Positions 1 through 12,317 of a stretch of DNA of 64,000 nucleotides are shown here, piece by piece. How positions within the stretch are numbered: position 1 is the stretch's first letter; every line of letters starts with the position of its first letter. The stretch is taken from NCBI GenBank assembly GCA_037974665.1, contig CM075770.1, forward strand, positions 96,530,850 to 96,594,849, read 5' to 3'. The notes under the pieces are model-generated. The model saw only the letters and a program-made list of their open reading frames with translations. It was not told the origin of the DNA and made no database searches. The DNA comes from Ehretia macrophylla (taxonomy: Eukaryota; Streptophyta; Magnoliopsida; Boraginales; Ehretiaceae). Both the position numbers and the translations under genes were made by a program.

Positions 1-187
1 CACTTAGCACAACAGACATCTCCATGTGCTTAGCCAAAAAAAAGCAGACATCTCCAAGTTCAACTACGCTATAAATTCCTTGATTCATATACTGTGTAAA
101 AGCCAAAAGTAATTAGTTCTTTCTTGTTGAACCACATCTAATGAAAAAGCCCACAATACCCAAACCTTTAGATCGTGTCTGAGTACA

Positions 188-980
188 TCTCGCCATAGTA
201 TACTAGCTAACTTGACATGAAATAGTACATAACAGCAATTGCTCAAGATAAAGACATAGTTGACACATCCAATCAAGGTATTAAGGTTAAAAGAAATATT
301 TTCTCATAAATATTTTGAAAAGAGGATAAAAAGATTAACATACATTAACCACTCAAATTATGGTACAAGTTGTAACCTCAAGGAGAAAGCACAATGAAGT
401 GATGAACAACATAATTGCAGCTCCACAGATGGTGAATGACAACAGTCTCACACTCACTGTGGTGTTTTATGCACTGTATCTTCTTTTTTCTTTTTTTTCT
501 TTTCAAAGTATATGCCAAAGAAAATGTCCAATTTGTGGACAACATATGGTGGCTGCAACAAATCAGAAGCTCATTGGTGGACAGTCTCGCCATAGTATAC
601 TAGCTAACTTGACATAAAATAGTACATAACAGCAATTGCTCAAGATAAAGACATATAGTTGACACATCCAATCAAGGTATTAAGGTTAAAAGAAATATTT
701 TCTCATAAATATTTTGAAAAGAGTATAAAAAGATTAAGATACCTTAAACACTCAAATTATGGTACAAGTTGTAACCTCAAGGAGAAAGCACAATGAAGTG
801 ATGAACAACATAATTGCAGCTCCACAGATAGTGAAGACAACAGTCTCACACTCACTGTGGTGTTTTATGCACTGTATCTTCTTTTTTTTTTTTTCTTTTC
901 AAAGTATATGCCAAAGAAAATGTCCAATTTGTGGGCAACATATGGTGGCTGCAACGAATCAGAAGCTCAATGGTGGACGG
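188..980. repeat. Tandem duplication, two copies of a ~397-bp unit
   Basis: Copy 1 runs 188-584 and copy 2 585-980; both begin TCTCGCCATAGTATACTAGC and end near GGTGGACGG or GGTGGACAG. By eye the copies differ at only a few bases, mostly in the T-rich stretch and a small indel, so the duplication is recent. It lies in the intron that follows exon 8 of MIC60. Small open frames inside it are repeated in both copies and have no recognisable domain. Confidence 0.92.
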
Positions 981-1255
981 TATGATAAATTCCACCACAT
1001 CAGAGGTGCAACTGATACAGCGAGCTTCTTTTTTAATATAGTACCTTATATCTCACATGTCATTTATTTCTACAAGGATTTGAACTGGAGATATATTTAG
1101 CTTCATACTGGTATTTACTCCATTCAGTACAAAATCAAATTGTTCAATGAACTTCAAGTTAACTAGTCCATATCTAGACATACTCATACTAGTGGTCTAG
1201 AAAATAGATATCGTGGGTGATACCACAAGATACGTGAAGATGAGTGACATCATAC

Positions 1256-4200
1256 ATGAAGATTTGCTTCAGCCATTTTTTCAATCTGGGATGCCTTCTC
1301 ACTTGCAATTGCCGCAGCCAGTTCTGCTTTAGCTAACTCCTCTTTTTTTTCCAGCTTCAATTCTGCTGCATTTTCCTGCACATTGAAGTGCCACCAAATT
1401 TTAGATAAGGAAATTCAGTCAGGTAACCTTTTGTGCATGCAATAAATTGGCACCTTTTCTTCAAGCTCCATTTTGTGTTTCTCCTCTAATTTTTCTTGAA
1501 GTGATTTTAGAGCAGCAGCTGCTTTTGCTCTCTCTCTGTTTAATTCCTGAAAATAGATTCAGCAGTAATTATTCCATGGCAAGACAATCTGTCTAGAACT
1601 AACTAGAGGGTAAGACAACATAAGCTGAGACAGAGAAGAAGGTAAAACACACTGGTTAAAATAAGGAAATAACATCATAAATATGACCAAAAAATGTAAG
1701 AAAAATAAACAAGGAGAGTTTTCAATAACCTTCTCCAAAATGGCTTCCCTCTCAGCATACATAAGTTCCTTGACCCTTGCATCTTTTAATTCCTTCTCAT
1801 ACTTCTCCTAATTAATTGAAATACAGATGTTAGCAGCAACAAAGATATAACTAATAATCAAATTTCAAGAAATTAGAGTGGATTTCAATACTCAATTGCA
1901 GAGCAGCATGATAATCCTTCTTGTTGTGGCCGGTACAACAGTATAAAAAACACATTGAAATCCCATAATATGATTACTAAAGATGACTGACCTTCATCAT
2001 CCTCTTTTCTTCAGCAAAAGTGCGTGCATCTAGCCCTGCCTGCCTCTTCTCTGCTTCATGAATGGCTTCTAAGAAATCAAGAACCAATTTCCCATCCTTG
2101 GATATGTAACCATCATTCAGGTCTTTGATAGCCTCATCCAAATCCTTCAGTTTCAAAAATCAACACTTGATAATGCAATAATGGGTACAGCATGATAAAT
2201 TGGAAAGAGACCATTTATGTGAAGAATGAGAGTGAGAGAGAGAGAGAGAGAACCTTTGACTTTTTGGAGGAAGCAGTAGTGGTCCCTTGATCAATATCTC
2301 TTAGAAAGTATTCATCAAGAAGGGAACTCGTTTGACCTGTCGCGTCACCCTGAACATCCTGCAAGAAGTTGACCTTCATAGAGCTTTTAATGGAAGACAA
2401 CACATTAACTGAGCACATTAAAACCACTTTGTACCTTAGGCATGTCTTGTGTGGTAATATGCTGCATAGGTGTTGACTTCGTCTCATTTTCTGTTGAGTC
2501 TGGATTATCCTGCATAGATGCCGGTGTTATTTCAACTGCCTCATGCTGCACCACATCAGGTTTCACCTCTGGATTCTTCATATTGTGATTCTCTTCTGGT
2601 GATTGACTAGAAGTAGAACTCGCAGCATCAGATGTCACATTAGTTTGAGAAGAGCTCAGTAAGTCTTTCTCTTCGATGTGCTTAATGTCATGCTGAGCCA
2701 ATCCTGATGTATCTTTTCCTTGAAATTTACTTTCTCGTTCACCTTTGTTCAAGTCTTCTACCTTAGTCAAATCTGCATGAGTTCCAATAGTTTCTTCAGA
2801 ATGCTCCAGGTTGGGAGTTGATGTCTTTGATTCCTGGAACATGGGCTCAGAAACTGATACCCCTAAATGTTTGCTATCTTGTGAACTTTGGCTGCTGTTT
2901 GGAAACTCATTTAAATTTTTGTTGCCAATGCCAACACTAACCGGTTCAGAAGCATTATGCTGCTCTCTAACATAATTGTTGCCGATAAGGCCATAATGGT
3001 AAGCAGCAAAGGAAACAGAACCTAATAAAAGAGCTCCACCAAAAATTTTCAATAACGGACTCCCGGAAGCTGACTGCTTTTCAGTTGAACCTGGCCCCTG
3101 AAATTCAGGTTGCTGTGACGTAGCTGAGAATGCCTTCCTGGACAAAAGATATGAAGGCATCTGCTCCAGTACCAACAACATCAAAGCAGAAAATAACACA
3201 TATAAGTTTGTCTATCGTTATGTGGCACAACACAAGAAAGACGTAAGACATGTCACCACAATTGTCTTGCACCAAAATTCTCATCATAGAGTCAACTATT
3301 CGTGACAAGGTTACTTGTAAAAGCATAAGGAAGAAGTGAAATATTACCAAAGCAAAATGATAATCTAGTTCTGTTTGAACAGTGTCACCAGAGAACTACA
3401 AGGAATCGGCATGGGTTATATTTTACCAGTCTATTATGCTTGAATTCGGGAATCCTGGTATATTGTTTAAGTTATAGTGAGATTAGATACAACTTTTATT
3501 AAATTCAAGAAGAAGCATAAAACAAAAAAGATGTATTAATTGTGACTGGGGAGAATATCAGAGAAAAAGATGCCTTTTGTGTGCCTTTCACAATCCTAGG
3601 AAATAAAATTTAAGATATGTAATCAGGAAAAGGTAAATCAGAAACAAATGAAAGGTATGTGCTCCAAATTAATACTCTAATTGTCAGGGTTTAAAAAGGA
3701 AAAGTGAGGGTTTCTCAAACAACAGGAAAATGATTCTGCCATGTAAAATAAATTACAGTTTCCAAACCATAAATCAGATTCTCCCCCCACCCAACAAGCA
3801 GCACAGGCGACCATGGCGCTTATCATTTCTAGTAACTTTCTTGATGCCGATCTATAACGAGAAGAGAAGCTAGCAAGAAAAAAGAAGAAGTCTTCTAGTA
3901 TATCTGATGTGCATAGAAATAAATATTTCCTTTGCCCTTTCTTTTTCCTTTATAGCCTTTACTTGCTTCATCTCCAGCAACCAAGCCACGTTACCCTGTA
4001 CCCCATAACAGTGTCTGTGACATATTTACACAAAATGCAAGGGCAAAGTGGCAAGGTCATGTAACTTAGTATAGTGATATTAAACATTTCATCCAAAACT
4101 TGGGCCCATACAAGTCTTCAAAAAGCACATAACATGACCTTCTTAACACTCAAATTGGATAACCAACCTACAGTAAACACTCCTCTAAAAGCATCTATCT

Positions 4201-7200
4201 TTTTCTCCTTCCCTTTGTTTAGAGCTTATTAATCTTGCTTAATGACTATACATCATCTTTCTCACAATTACCTACTATAACAATACTATTATACTTTCTC
4301 CAACCACATCATGTATCATTACTCTGATATTCATAAATTCTTCTTTTCTCAACTCATGGGCACAATATATCTTCTCTAAGACTTTGCTCAATGGGCCATA
4401 TGGAAATGCTCTGAACTTGCTCAAGCAAGTACAATGTAAAAGAAAATACTAGCCCCAACCTTTACATGAACCTACCAACATATATTCCCAGTAATTATTG
4501 CCTCACCCTATGGACCAGCTTCCATTGGTCTTGAATAAATTTAACCTCCAGGAATGCAATGGAACGCCTACCACTCTTATTCAAAGAGCTGAGAAAGCCA
4601 ATCTAGGCTTCAAACACCTTGTCATTCAACTATAAAAATAAATTAGCTCATCATAAATAATAAATAATAAATAAATAAATAAAAAATAAAAAATTAGCTC
4701 ATCATGTTAAATTTGCCTATTTTCCCTCGAGACCCTGGTTTCCAATCCAAACTTAAAGCTCGAGCACTCAAGTCCACAACACCCACCACTATTTTCGTCC
4801 ATCTTACAGAGGCACATTTTCCCGGTCCTTCACATGCCCTCAGGCCAAAAGATTAAAGCCCTATCGCCACTTTATCCACCTTGAAAATATTAGAGACAAG
4901 GACTGCCCCTCACATCACAAGATGCTCAAAAACCACAAAGTCTACAACTCCTCTCAAATTCAGACACAATTAGTACACCTACCATATGCGTATATATTTA
5001 TAAATAGGAACTATTTGAGGGCTAGTGTTTAAAGTTTGATTTTCTAAGTCCCTAACAATTTTTAACACCCTATTTTATTCTGTTCTCTGTCATATATACA
5101 TATAATACACATATGGAAATACAAGTATTTTGGCCGTTCTATGGGCTTTAATTTTCATCACATTTTTTCCCAGAAACGGCGCATTATATCCTTACACATA
5201 AGTTAATATTCTTTCTTGCATTCGTTCTTTATGACAACGTCCACTATATTCCAAGTCAAAACAGATGTCTCATATATATTTAGTCACACCAATCTTGCTG
5301 ACCAGCTATACCCAATTCTAACAAGAAGACTAAAACTTTTAACCACAAACTTTTTATTCTTCTCTGCTGTGAAAACGCAACCTCACACAGTTTCTATCAC
5401 ATAAACCAAGGAGAAATTGCCTGTCTTCTTCCAACACTTTCATGAAAATTCTGCAGAATACAATAGGTTAGGGGTGAATTTTTTTACTATTTCTGTATAC
5501 CTTGTTCAAGATACTAACCAACCTCATATGAGACTTCATATTTAAACAGATTGATATATTAAAGCATAACAATTGTCTACTCCCATAATAGACATAGACC
5601 TTATTCCTTAGTATCTGTCAAAGGAATTATGTTGAAACACCATGTCACAAGACACGTCAAAAATTCTTTTAATGACCAGCATCAACCTATCCCATTACAA
5701 GGATCATTACCATCAAGCAACAAGATATGCCAACATAATAGGTCATTGAACTGTCTGGCAAATTTCATCCTCTACTCTTACTTCCTTAAAAATTTGAAAG
5801 ACGAGACTCTATGATCACTTTATCACAGGAACTGATCATTTTTGGGCTTCACAGAGTAACATTCGTGTTCTCCACCATTGAAACCTCCAGGAAGCATTAG
5901 ATATTGCATTTGGTTATTTCTCAATTAAATCAAAGATTCAAGAAGAATTTTTAAGTGAGTAATTAATAGTCTACTTTCAGGCTTTCCTTGCACTGATCAT
6001 GCTCCAATCCACCATTCAACCCAAAATGCATAAATTTTGTGATAGTTTATGGGGGAGGAAAAAAAAAAAATTTGAAGAACGCATCATATTTAGTGCCAAT
6101 TTGCCTTCCAAAATCACTACTCCACCAAATTTAAATTTCTCATTGCTAAAACCATATGGCAATTTCAGAGTTTTCACTAAATCCATCTGCTAAATAAGTA
6201 ATGAATTAGAAACAAATACAGGGACATGTATTGTAACTCTTTTAAGCTTTTTCTTTATACTACATTACAATGTGATATGTATTAAACAGAACAGACATCC
6301 AAAATAGGCCATGTTTGCAGAAAAGGGACAATTCTCTCATATCATTTAGCATAATGACCTCGAATCCCCGGATGACGACCTTAAGTCACCTCTCAAAATG
6401 AGCTTAGTGGGAGGACTGTGTATGTATATTTTTTATGTCACAAAATAATGTTTTCTAAGCACCATTTCTTAAGTTGCTTTTGATCTAATTTTGCTAATAA
6501 GAAACGTTTAAGTCAAACCAGCAGACTTTCGGCCTTTGCTCCTCATTTAAGAAAATGTAGATGTCTATACCTCCCAGCCTAGTATCTTAACTCGGGAGAG
6601 AGAAGGTTAATCAGTCTCTCATTCCTATCACTATTATATATTCTTAAAATAAGCTACAGGGAAAAGATAAAGTTCCACGGCAATTAATTAAGCAGGAGGA
6701 CTGGAAGTAGAATCGGCAGTCCCTAATCCCATTACTTGCTTTGTCAGGAATGCCTAGACGGGAACTCTCACGATGCCTCTAGTTACACGACAGGAGATCT
6801 TACTAGACCTTAGGTATCTCTTTCTAGGAGCTCTTCCCAGTATGTCCACCTCCCCCACCTACCCGTAAAGGTCTCCTGGGGGGGATGGTCAAATATATAT
6901 TATCTCGGATTCAAGTCCCGGAACTAGTTCCCACGCGGTATGACCTTTTTTAAACAAGTAGGTGCAGCAACGGCATATGACATCAAATCTAGATGACTAG
7001 TTAGCATTGCAAAATTATAGTAACAGAGTGATCTTGAAACGAGCTAATAAGAAAGATTGTGAAAATTTATGAATTTACAACAATAAAAACAAAAAAAACA
7101 TTTAAAAAAAAAAAACATAAAATTAGCAAGCATAGCATCAAAATATGCATAAATCTTTTCTACATTCTGAGATTAGGTAAACGAGCAAAGCTATGCCAAA

Positions 7201-7489
7201 TTTCTTTAAGAAAAAAAAAAATTTGAAACAACAAATCATTTTGCAAAAATTAAAAAACAAAAATCAAAAAAAAAAGAAAAAAACGAAACGTGCCTGGCTT
7301 GTAATTTGTACGGGCATTTTCGCAACTGATCGTCGCGAAGAAAGCTGTAACACGGACCTGCAAATCATTTGAATAAATACAAGAAATAAATTAAAACTAA
7401 TTTTGGAGAAAAATCAAAAGGAAAAGAGATTTTAAAGAAAAGGGAAAGTTATAAAAAAAAAAAAAAAAACCTAATTACCTCCGCAACAT
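1256..7489 (-). CDS. MIC60: MIC60 (mitofilin), MICOS subunit; partial at 3' end
   Basis: Mitofilin/MIC60 is an inner-membrane protein that holds cristae junctions and contacts the outer membrane. Eight exons are visible on the minus strand: 7479-7489, 7294-7357, 2435-3160, 2254-2358, 1992-2144, 1730-1807, 1454-1546 and 1256-1375. All introns after the first are phase 0, giving 450 residues. The N-terminus (MLRRSVLQLSSRRS...) is rich in Arg and Ser with no acidic residue, as in a mitochondrial presequence. A membrane segment lies at about residues 61-82 (KIFGGALLLGSVSFAAYHYG). A long acidic/Ser-rich linker follows in exon 3. Exons 4-8 encode charged coiled coil (e.g. EKYEKELKDARVKELMYAER). The conserved C-terminal mitofilin domain is not found between 1 and 1255, so its exons should lie left of the window. 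Intron 2 has a GC donor (CAG|GCACGT). If intron 8 were retained, translation would stop after one extra codon (TGA at 1250-1252). Identification rests on exon pattern, presequence-TM-coiled-coil order and remembered family sequence. Confidence 0.88.
2229..2252. repeat. (AG)n microsatellite at MIC60 exon 4 donor
   Basis: A GA/AG run directly abuts the donor of exon 4 (exon end 2254). On the sense strand it reads as a CT-rich tract starting within three bases of the splice site, so length variation would fall close to the U1 site. Confidence 0.8.
3161..7293 (-). other. Large MIC60 intron 2 (4.1 kb)
   Basis: This intron joins exon 2 (ending 7294) to exon 3 (starting 3160). It is AT-rich, with A and T homopolymers. 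I see no coding sequence on either strand; the short open frames around 5216-6193 have no recognisable domain. A GC-richer stretch at about 6350-6950 (containing 'ctcgaatccccgg' and 'cggattcaagtcccgg') looks different from the rest and may be an old insertion, but I could not assign it. Confidence 0.6.
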
Positions 7490-7640
7490 GGTGATGTGGA
7501 GAGGGCTTTGAGAAGAAGCGTTTTAGTGTTGAGCCGATAACAGCAGTAGCAGTAGTAATTTAATTGAGAAATGAGAGAGATGTGAGTGTGTAGTAATTTT
7601 CTTTTTTTCTTTTTTTCTTTTTTTGTCAAAGTGTGTAGTA
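7490..7640 (-). promoter_or_regulatory. MIC60 5' leader and proximal promoter
   Basis: Reading leftward, a CT-rich leader (TCTCATTTCTC, then CTTCTTCTCAAAGCCCTCTCC) precedes the start codon at 7487-7489. This is a typical plant 5' UTR composition. No clear TATA box was fixed. The T-rich block at 7600-7624 may be part of the promoter. Confidence 0.45.
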
Positions 7641-8009
7641 ATTAGGCTTTACAGAAAATTTCAGTAGTCACTCTTAATGGGCTACGGCTCAGCTCGCTCG
7701 AGCTCGTTCTATCTCGGCTTACGCGCATCTCACTAGTCACTACTTTTCTTTTATGAGTTAAAGCCATTTTGCCCTCTAGACCCAAAAAAAAAAAAAAAAA
7801 TCCATTTTGCCCCATCAATTCTATCATAAACTGCAAACTATTCCATGAGATTTTAGTTTTATCCATATTCCTTCATGGTATCTAACTCTACTAAACAGAC
7901 AAACCTTGAGGTCAGATGACTCTAACCACCCGTTGGTTACTTGGACCAACAAAAGTTCAGGATCTACTCTTAGAGCCCGTAAACTTGATAGTGTATGCTC
8001 AATTGCAAA
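7641..8009. other. Intergenic, nothing identified
   Basis: Sequence upstream of MIC60 with a 17-18 base A run near 7783-7800. I found no gene, repeat pair or terminal inverted repeat here. Confidence 0.5.
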
Positions 8010-8290
8010 CTAAATTTGTTTTTTTCCAAACTTAGTGGTGGATATCCTATCTCTGCGTTTCTCTAATCATTGCTCTATGTTGATCACTCTCATACCCAAT
8101 TGTTCAAAAAACTAAACCATTTAAATTCTTTAACACGTGGATATCATCCTAATGTTATTCGGTGTGCACAAGATGCTTGGAATACAAAAGTTGGGTTTTC
8201 TAATGTACGTCTTAGCAAAGAAACATAAATATCTCAAGGGCTGTCTCAAGGTCTTTGACAATACCTATTTCATCAATTTGAATCCTTATA
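8010..8290 (+). mobile_element. LINE (plant L1-type) fragment, endonuclease/RT linker
   Basis: Across the three plus frames the translation follows the stretch between endonuclease and reverse transcriptase of plant LINEs: SNHCSMLITL (cf. SDHCP), then PFKFFNTWISS, HPNVIRCAQDAWNTKVGFSN and AKKHKYLKGCLKVFDNTYF. The matches hop between frames with a stop between them, so this is an old fragment with several frameshifts. No 3' end or poly(A) tail is seen; the copia LTR follows at 8399. Confidence 0.6.
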
Positions 8291-8398
8291 TGGAAGAGAT
8301 CACATCAAAGTTGGAGTCACCTCAATCTGGTTCATTCAATGGATGGTTTCGAATGACTCATTCTACTAAAGAGTTACGATTCTACTCCAAGATGTTTA

Positions 8399-10266
8399 TG
8401 AAGGAAAACGTTATAACGCATGAATCAAATTCTATCTTAGACAAGAACAAGGAGGAAACATTCATGCATAGATCATTAAAACTAATAAAACATGAAATAG
8501 CTAATTTGAACATTCAAACAGTTCATATTTTAATGTAAAAGCAAACAAAGTTTTTTTGGAATACCTTTAAATCACGAAAAACAAAACGAGAAAAGCTTCA
8601 CCTTTGCTACGAAGCTCCACACACCTAAGAGCTTATTGCTTCTACTCCTTATTTTGATCTTCCCTCATATGCCAAATTCTAGCTAAAGTGTTGATCAAGT
8701 TGTGGGACTTGATCTTGCAAAACAAAACTAAAAGAAGAGTATTTTGTGTTTCCTATTAGAGAGGCTTACATGCACGAGAGAGAGATCTCAAATGAGATGG
8801 TGCAAGTGTAGAGCTTGGGGGAGGAGCCTTTATATAGGAAAAAAACCAAGTTATGTAGTTCTGTGCAAATCAGATTACAAGTCAGAAAGAGTTTAGGATT
8901 TTGAATTATCTTAATTCCAAAATAATTATGGAAAATACTTCTCCACCTTACATTCACACTACACCACGTGACCAAGCTAGGAAAATCACCTAGGCTCACA
9001 TGTTTAAGCCTAGGTGCACGAGCCAAGCTCTTGGTTCAGCCCTTGAGCTCTATCCAATTAATTAATTATTTATTTAATCCAATTTTCAGCCAACTGTCAA
9101 AATAAAAACTCCTTCCAATAATGGAAAGTCTATTTATGACTTCTAGTTGCCAAATGATTTCAACCTCTCTCATATTTAACAATACCCAAGTTCAGTAATG
9201 ACACTTATAAGGTAAATGGCTAGAAGGGGGACCAAAGACATAATTACTCTTCCACTAAAAATGACCAAAATACCCTTGTGTCTCCTAGCAACATTTTGCC
9301 ATTTTAACATCAGTTTATTCTACTAAAAGACTATGGTTGTATTACAGGATAATTATTGTATGAACAAGAGTTAGTCACAACTGCATATGACGCTCAGTCT
9401 TTAGTCCAACCAAGTGATAATGACCATATTATCCCTCTATACTCACTTGTAGCCAAGACAGGTTTACTACTTATACTATCAGTTTTTTGATTACATCTTT
9501 TTCCTTAGAACCTCTAACTCATAATTCAACCATCCTCCAGAAGTTATCCACTTGACCATAGGAGCAACCCACAAGTGTCACAACCAATACAAACTATATT
9601 ACTGTGCACAGATTCAGGATGATTAACCTAGATCATTCTAAGGGAGTGATTATTGTATAGTTTCTTTATTGCATATGTATGTCCCTTTTAACCAAGTCCA
9701 AACACCCAAATCACAGAGCTATTGACCCATAAAAGATCTCACCCATAGTGAATCAAAGTGCAAGAACTTGACTTCGTTAGTCCATCCACATATGCTCAAG
9801 ATTGAGAGTACTGGCCCACTTAGAAACTTGTAGGTATTGGTGATCTCTTCTTTTGATAGTACTTATTTAGAGATCAACACCTACAGTGGCATGTCCAATG
9901 CATACACATGCATAAATTAAGTAAGTCTGGAACCCTATCTATGATCAAGGCAGATCATCCTACTGTAAAGAGAACTTATTTCACAATAACTTCTACCATA
10001 GTAGAGCATTCACCTCTACTACTTAGTTATGGACAAAACATTTCTACTTAACAAGTAACCATGACTTAGACCTTTTGTACGTAGCCACTATGTACCCAAG
10101 TCAACACTTGTAGCAAGGACCTTGCACACACATATATATAAAAGTCAACCACATAAGAAAGAAATATGCTCATAAAAGTAAGATGATATTAATTATTCAT
10201 TGCAAATATCCAGATATATTGATGACATTATGCTAGTGGTCTTTTGGGCATACCCTAATCCCAACA
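8399..10266 (-). mobile_element. Ty1/copia LTR, copy 1
   Basis: A 1.87-kb copy that begins TGAAGGAAAAC and ends ...ACCCTAATCCCAACA, which on the minus strand is the copia-style LTR start TGTTGGGATTAGGGT. It shares long stretches with 11101-12317 and with the split LTR at 53173-58440 (e.g. the segments around 'gagagatctcaaatgagatggtg' and 'ggtcttttgggcatacc'). The flanks show no convincing target-site duplication, so the copy is rearranged or part of a broken element. Orientation is inferred from the PBS next to the 53173 copy. Confidence 0.75.
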
Positions 10267-11100
10267 AATTATTGTACCATAGAAGCTTGTCATATCGAAT
10301 ATAACATTTGTCTCTGACCTACTAAGTAAAATGATAAAAATACCACTCCATGTAACACCTCCAATCAAGATAGGTCTTTTACTCTATATTACCACCTTCT
10401 TGATTAGATCTTCTCTTGAGACATCTTATCCACAATATAACAATTTGTTGGTCATGATCCACTCGATCTAGGGTTTCCTCACAAGTCAAATGACCGATAT
10501 ACCCCTAACCTATTAAGTTTAGATATAGATGATCTATTAGATTATTACAAAAGGGTGATTACTCCATCTTACAATAGCATAGATACTATATTGCATATGC
10601 ATGTCCCAACTAATCAAATACATATACCTAAAACATATAGTTGACCCACAATCTGAGGTCTCACCCATGGTGAATCAAAGTATATAAAGTTGACTTAATC
10701 AGTTCATCCACACATGCCCAAGATTAAGAACATTGGCCACGTAGTAGCATAAGGTATATTAATTTCTATCTTTGATAGTATGGTTCTAGATATCATACCT
10801 AAGTGGTTTAGTTCAATGCATGACACATGCACTCGTAAGGCAAGTCCAGAAAAAACCTCTAATAACCAAGGTAGGTCATCATATAGTTAGGAGACTTTTT
10901 CACTATAACCTTATCCTGATGAAGTATCCAGCTCTACCATCTAGTTATGAACTAGATTAAGAATCAAGTATCCATGGCTTAGACCTTTTATGTGTGGCCA
11001 CTATACACTTAAGTCATTTACTTGAGTGAGGGACTTCTATACATGTACATATACACATAAATGAGCGAGAAAATGAAAATTATTAATATTACCATATTAT
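10267..11100 (-). mobile_element. Ty1/copia LTR, diverged partial copy
   Basis: This is a diverged version of the right-hand part of the same LTR (compare 10540-11000 with about 9640-10130: 'gtgattact...ttgcatatgcatgtccc', 'ggtctcacccatggtgaatcaaagt'). It lies between copy 1 and the next LTR start at 11101, and the last ~70 bases of the family LTR are missing. Confidence 0.65.
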
Positions 11101-12317
11101 TGAAGGAAAACTATATTAAGCATGAAACAAATCAATTCTAAGCTAATTAAGGACTGGATAAGACAAAAAAAATTATGCACGGATCTTTAAAATTGAATAA
11201 CTCATGAAATAGCTAATAGAACATTCAACAATTCATAGTTTAATCTAAAAGTAGTAGTTTTTTGAAATACCTGTTGAATTGCAATAAACAAAACTCGAAA
11301 AACTCACACCTTATAGAAGAGATTCATACGCCTAAAGCTAACTTCCACACGCCAACTTTGATCTTCCCTCCTATGCCAACTCCTAGCTATAGTGTTGATC
11401 AAGTTGTGAGAGTTGATCTTGCAAAAACTAAACTATAAGAAGAGTGTATGTGTTTCCTCTAATGCAGAGGCCTATATGTGAGAGAGAAAGATATCTACGA
11501 AGAGATGGTGTAATTGTAGAGTTTGGGGTAGAGGCCTTTATATAGGTAAAGCCAAGCAAGGTAGTTTTGCATGAATCAAATTGTAAGTTAAAAGGAGTCT
11601 AGGACTTTGAATTATCCTATTCCAGTTCAATTCAGGAAAAACTCCTCACCTTGCATTCATACCTACACCACATGCCTAAGGCCTAGGCTATATGCCTAGG
11701 GCCTTCCTCCACACGCATGAGTCATGCATTCAAGCCCAAGCTAGCTCTTATTGCTTATTTTGCAGCCTATGTCCAAATTTAGCTCAACTACCAAGAATAT
11801 AAATTTCTTCCAAGAATGGAAAGTCTACTCAAGACTTATAGTTGCAATAGGACTTCTCTCATCTCATCCTCATACCACATTTAGCAACACTTAAGTTTAA
11901 TAATCATACTAATAAGGCAATTGGCTAGAAAGGGGACCAAATACATAATTACCCTTCCATTAAAAATGACCAAAATGTCATTTGCTAGTCTCTAGCAATA
12001 TTTTGTCACTTTAACCTTAGTCTATTCCACTAAAAGACTATGGCTGCATTACAGGATAATTGTTGTATATACAGGAGTATGTCATATGCAGTACGACACT
12101 CAGTCTTTAGACCAACCAAGTGAAAATGACCATTTTCTCTCTCCATATTCACTCATAACCAAAACAAGTCTACAGTTTGTACTAACACCGTTTGACTACA
12201 TCTTCCTCCTTAGAACCTCTAATCTATAATCCAACTATCCTTCAGAAGTTATCCACTTGACCACGATAGCGACCCACAAGTGTAACAACCAATACGGCCT
12301 ACAAACTGTACCACTAT
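11101..12317 (-). mobile_element. Ty1/copia LTR, copy 2, interrupted
   Basis: It starts TGAAGGAAAAC as copy 1 does and follows it to about 12310 ('gacccacaagtgtaacaaccaatac'). A gypsy LTR then begins at 12318. The remaining third of this LTR copy is not found on the far side within the window. Confidence 0.7.

Noticed and set aside
360-1100. Two similar short ORFs (85 and 113 aa) with a CPICGQHM motif
   Set aside because: They are two copies of the same tandem duplication in a MIC60 intron, start at the same internal ATG, and the CxxC is an isolated coincidence with no domain.
6350-6950. Possible tRNA-derived SINE in MIC60 intron 2
   Set aside because: Box-B-like strings occur (near 6360 and 6900) but no box A lies at the right distance and order, and there are no target duplications or tail.
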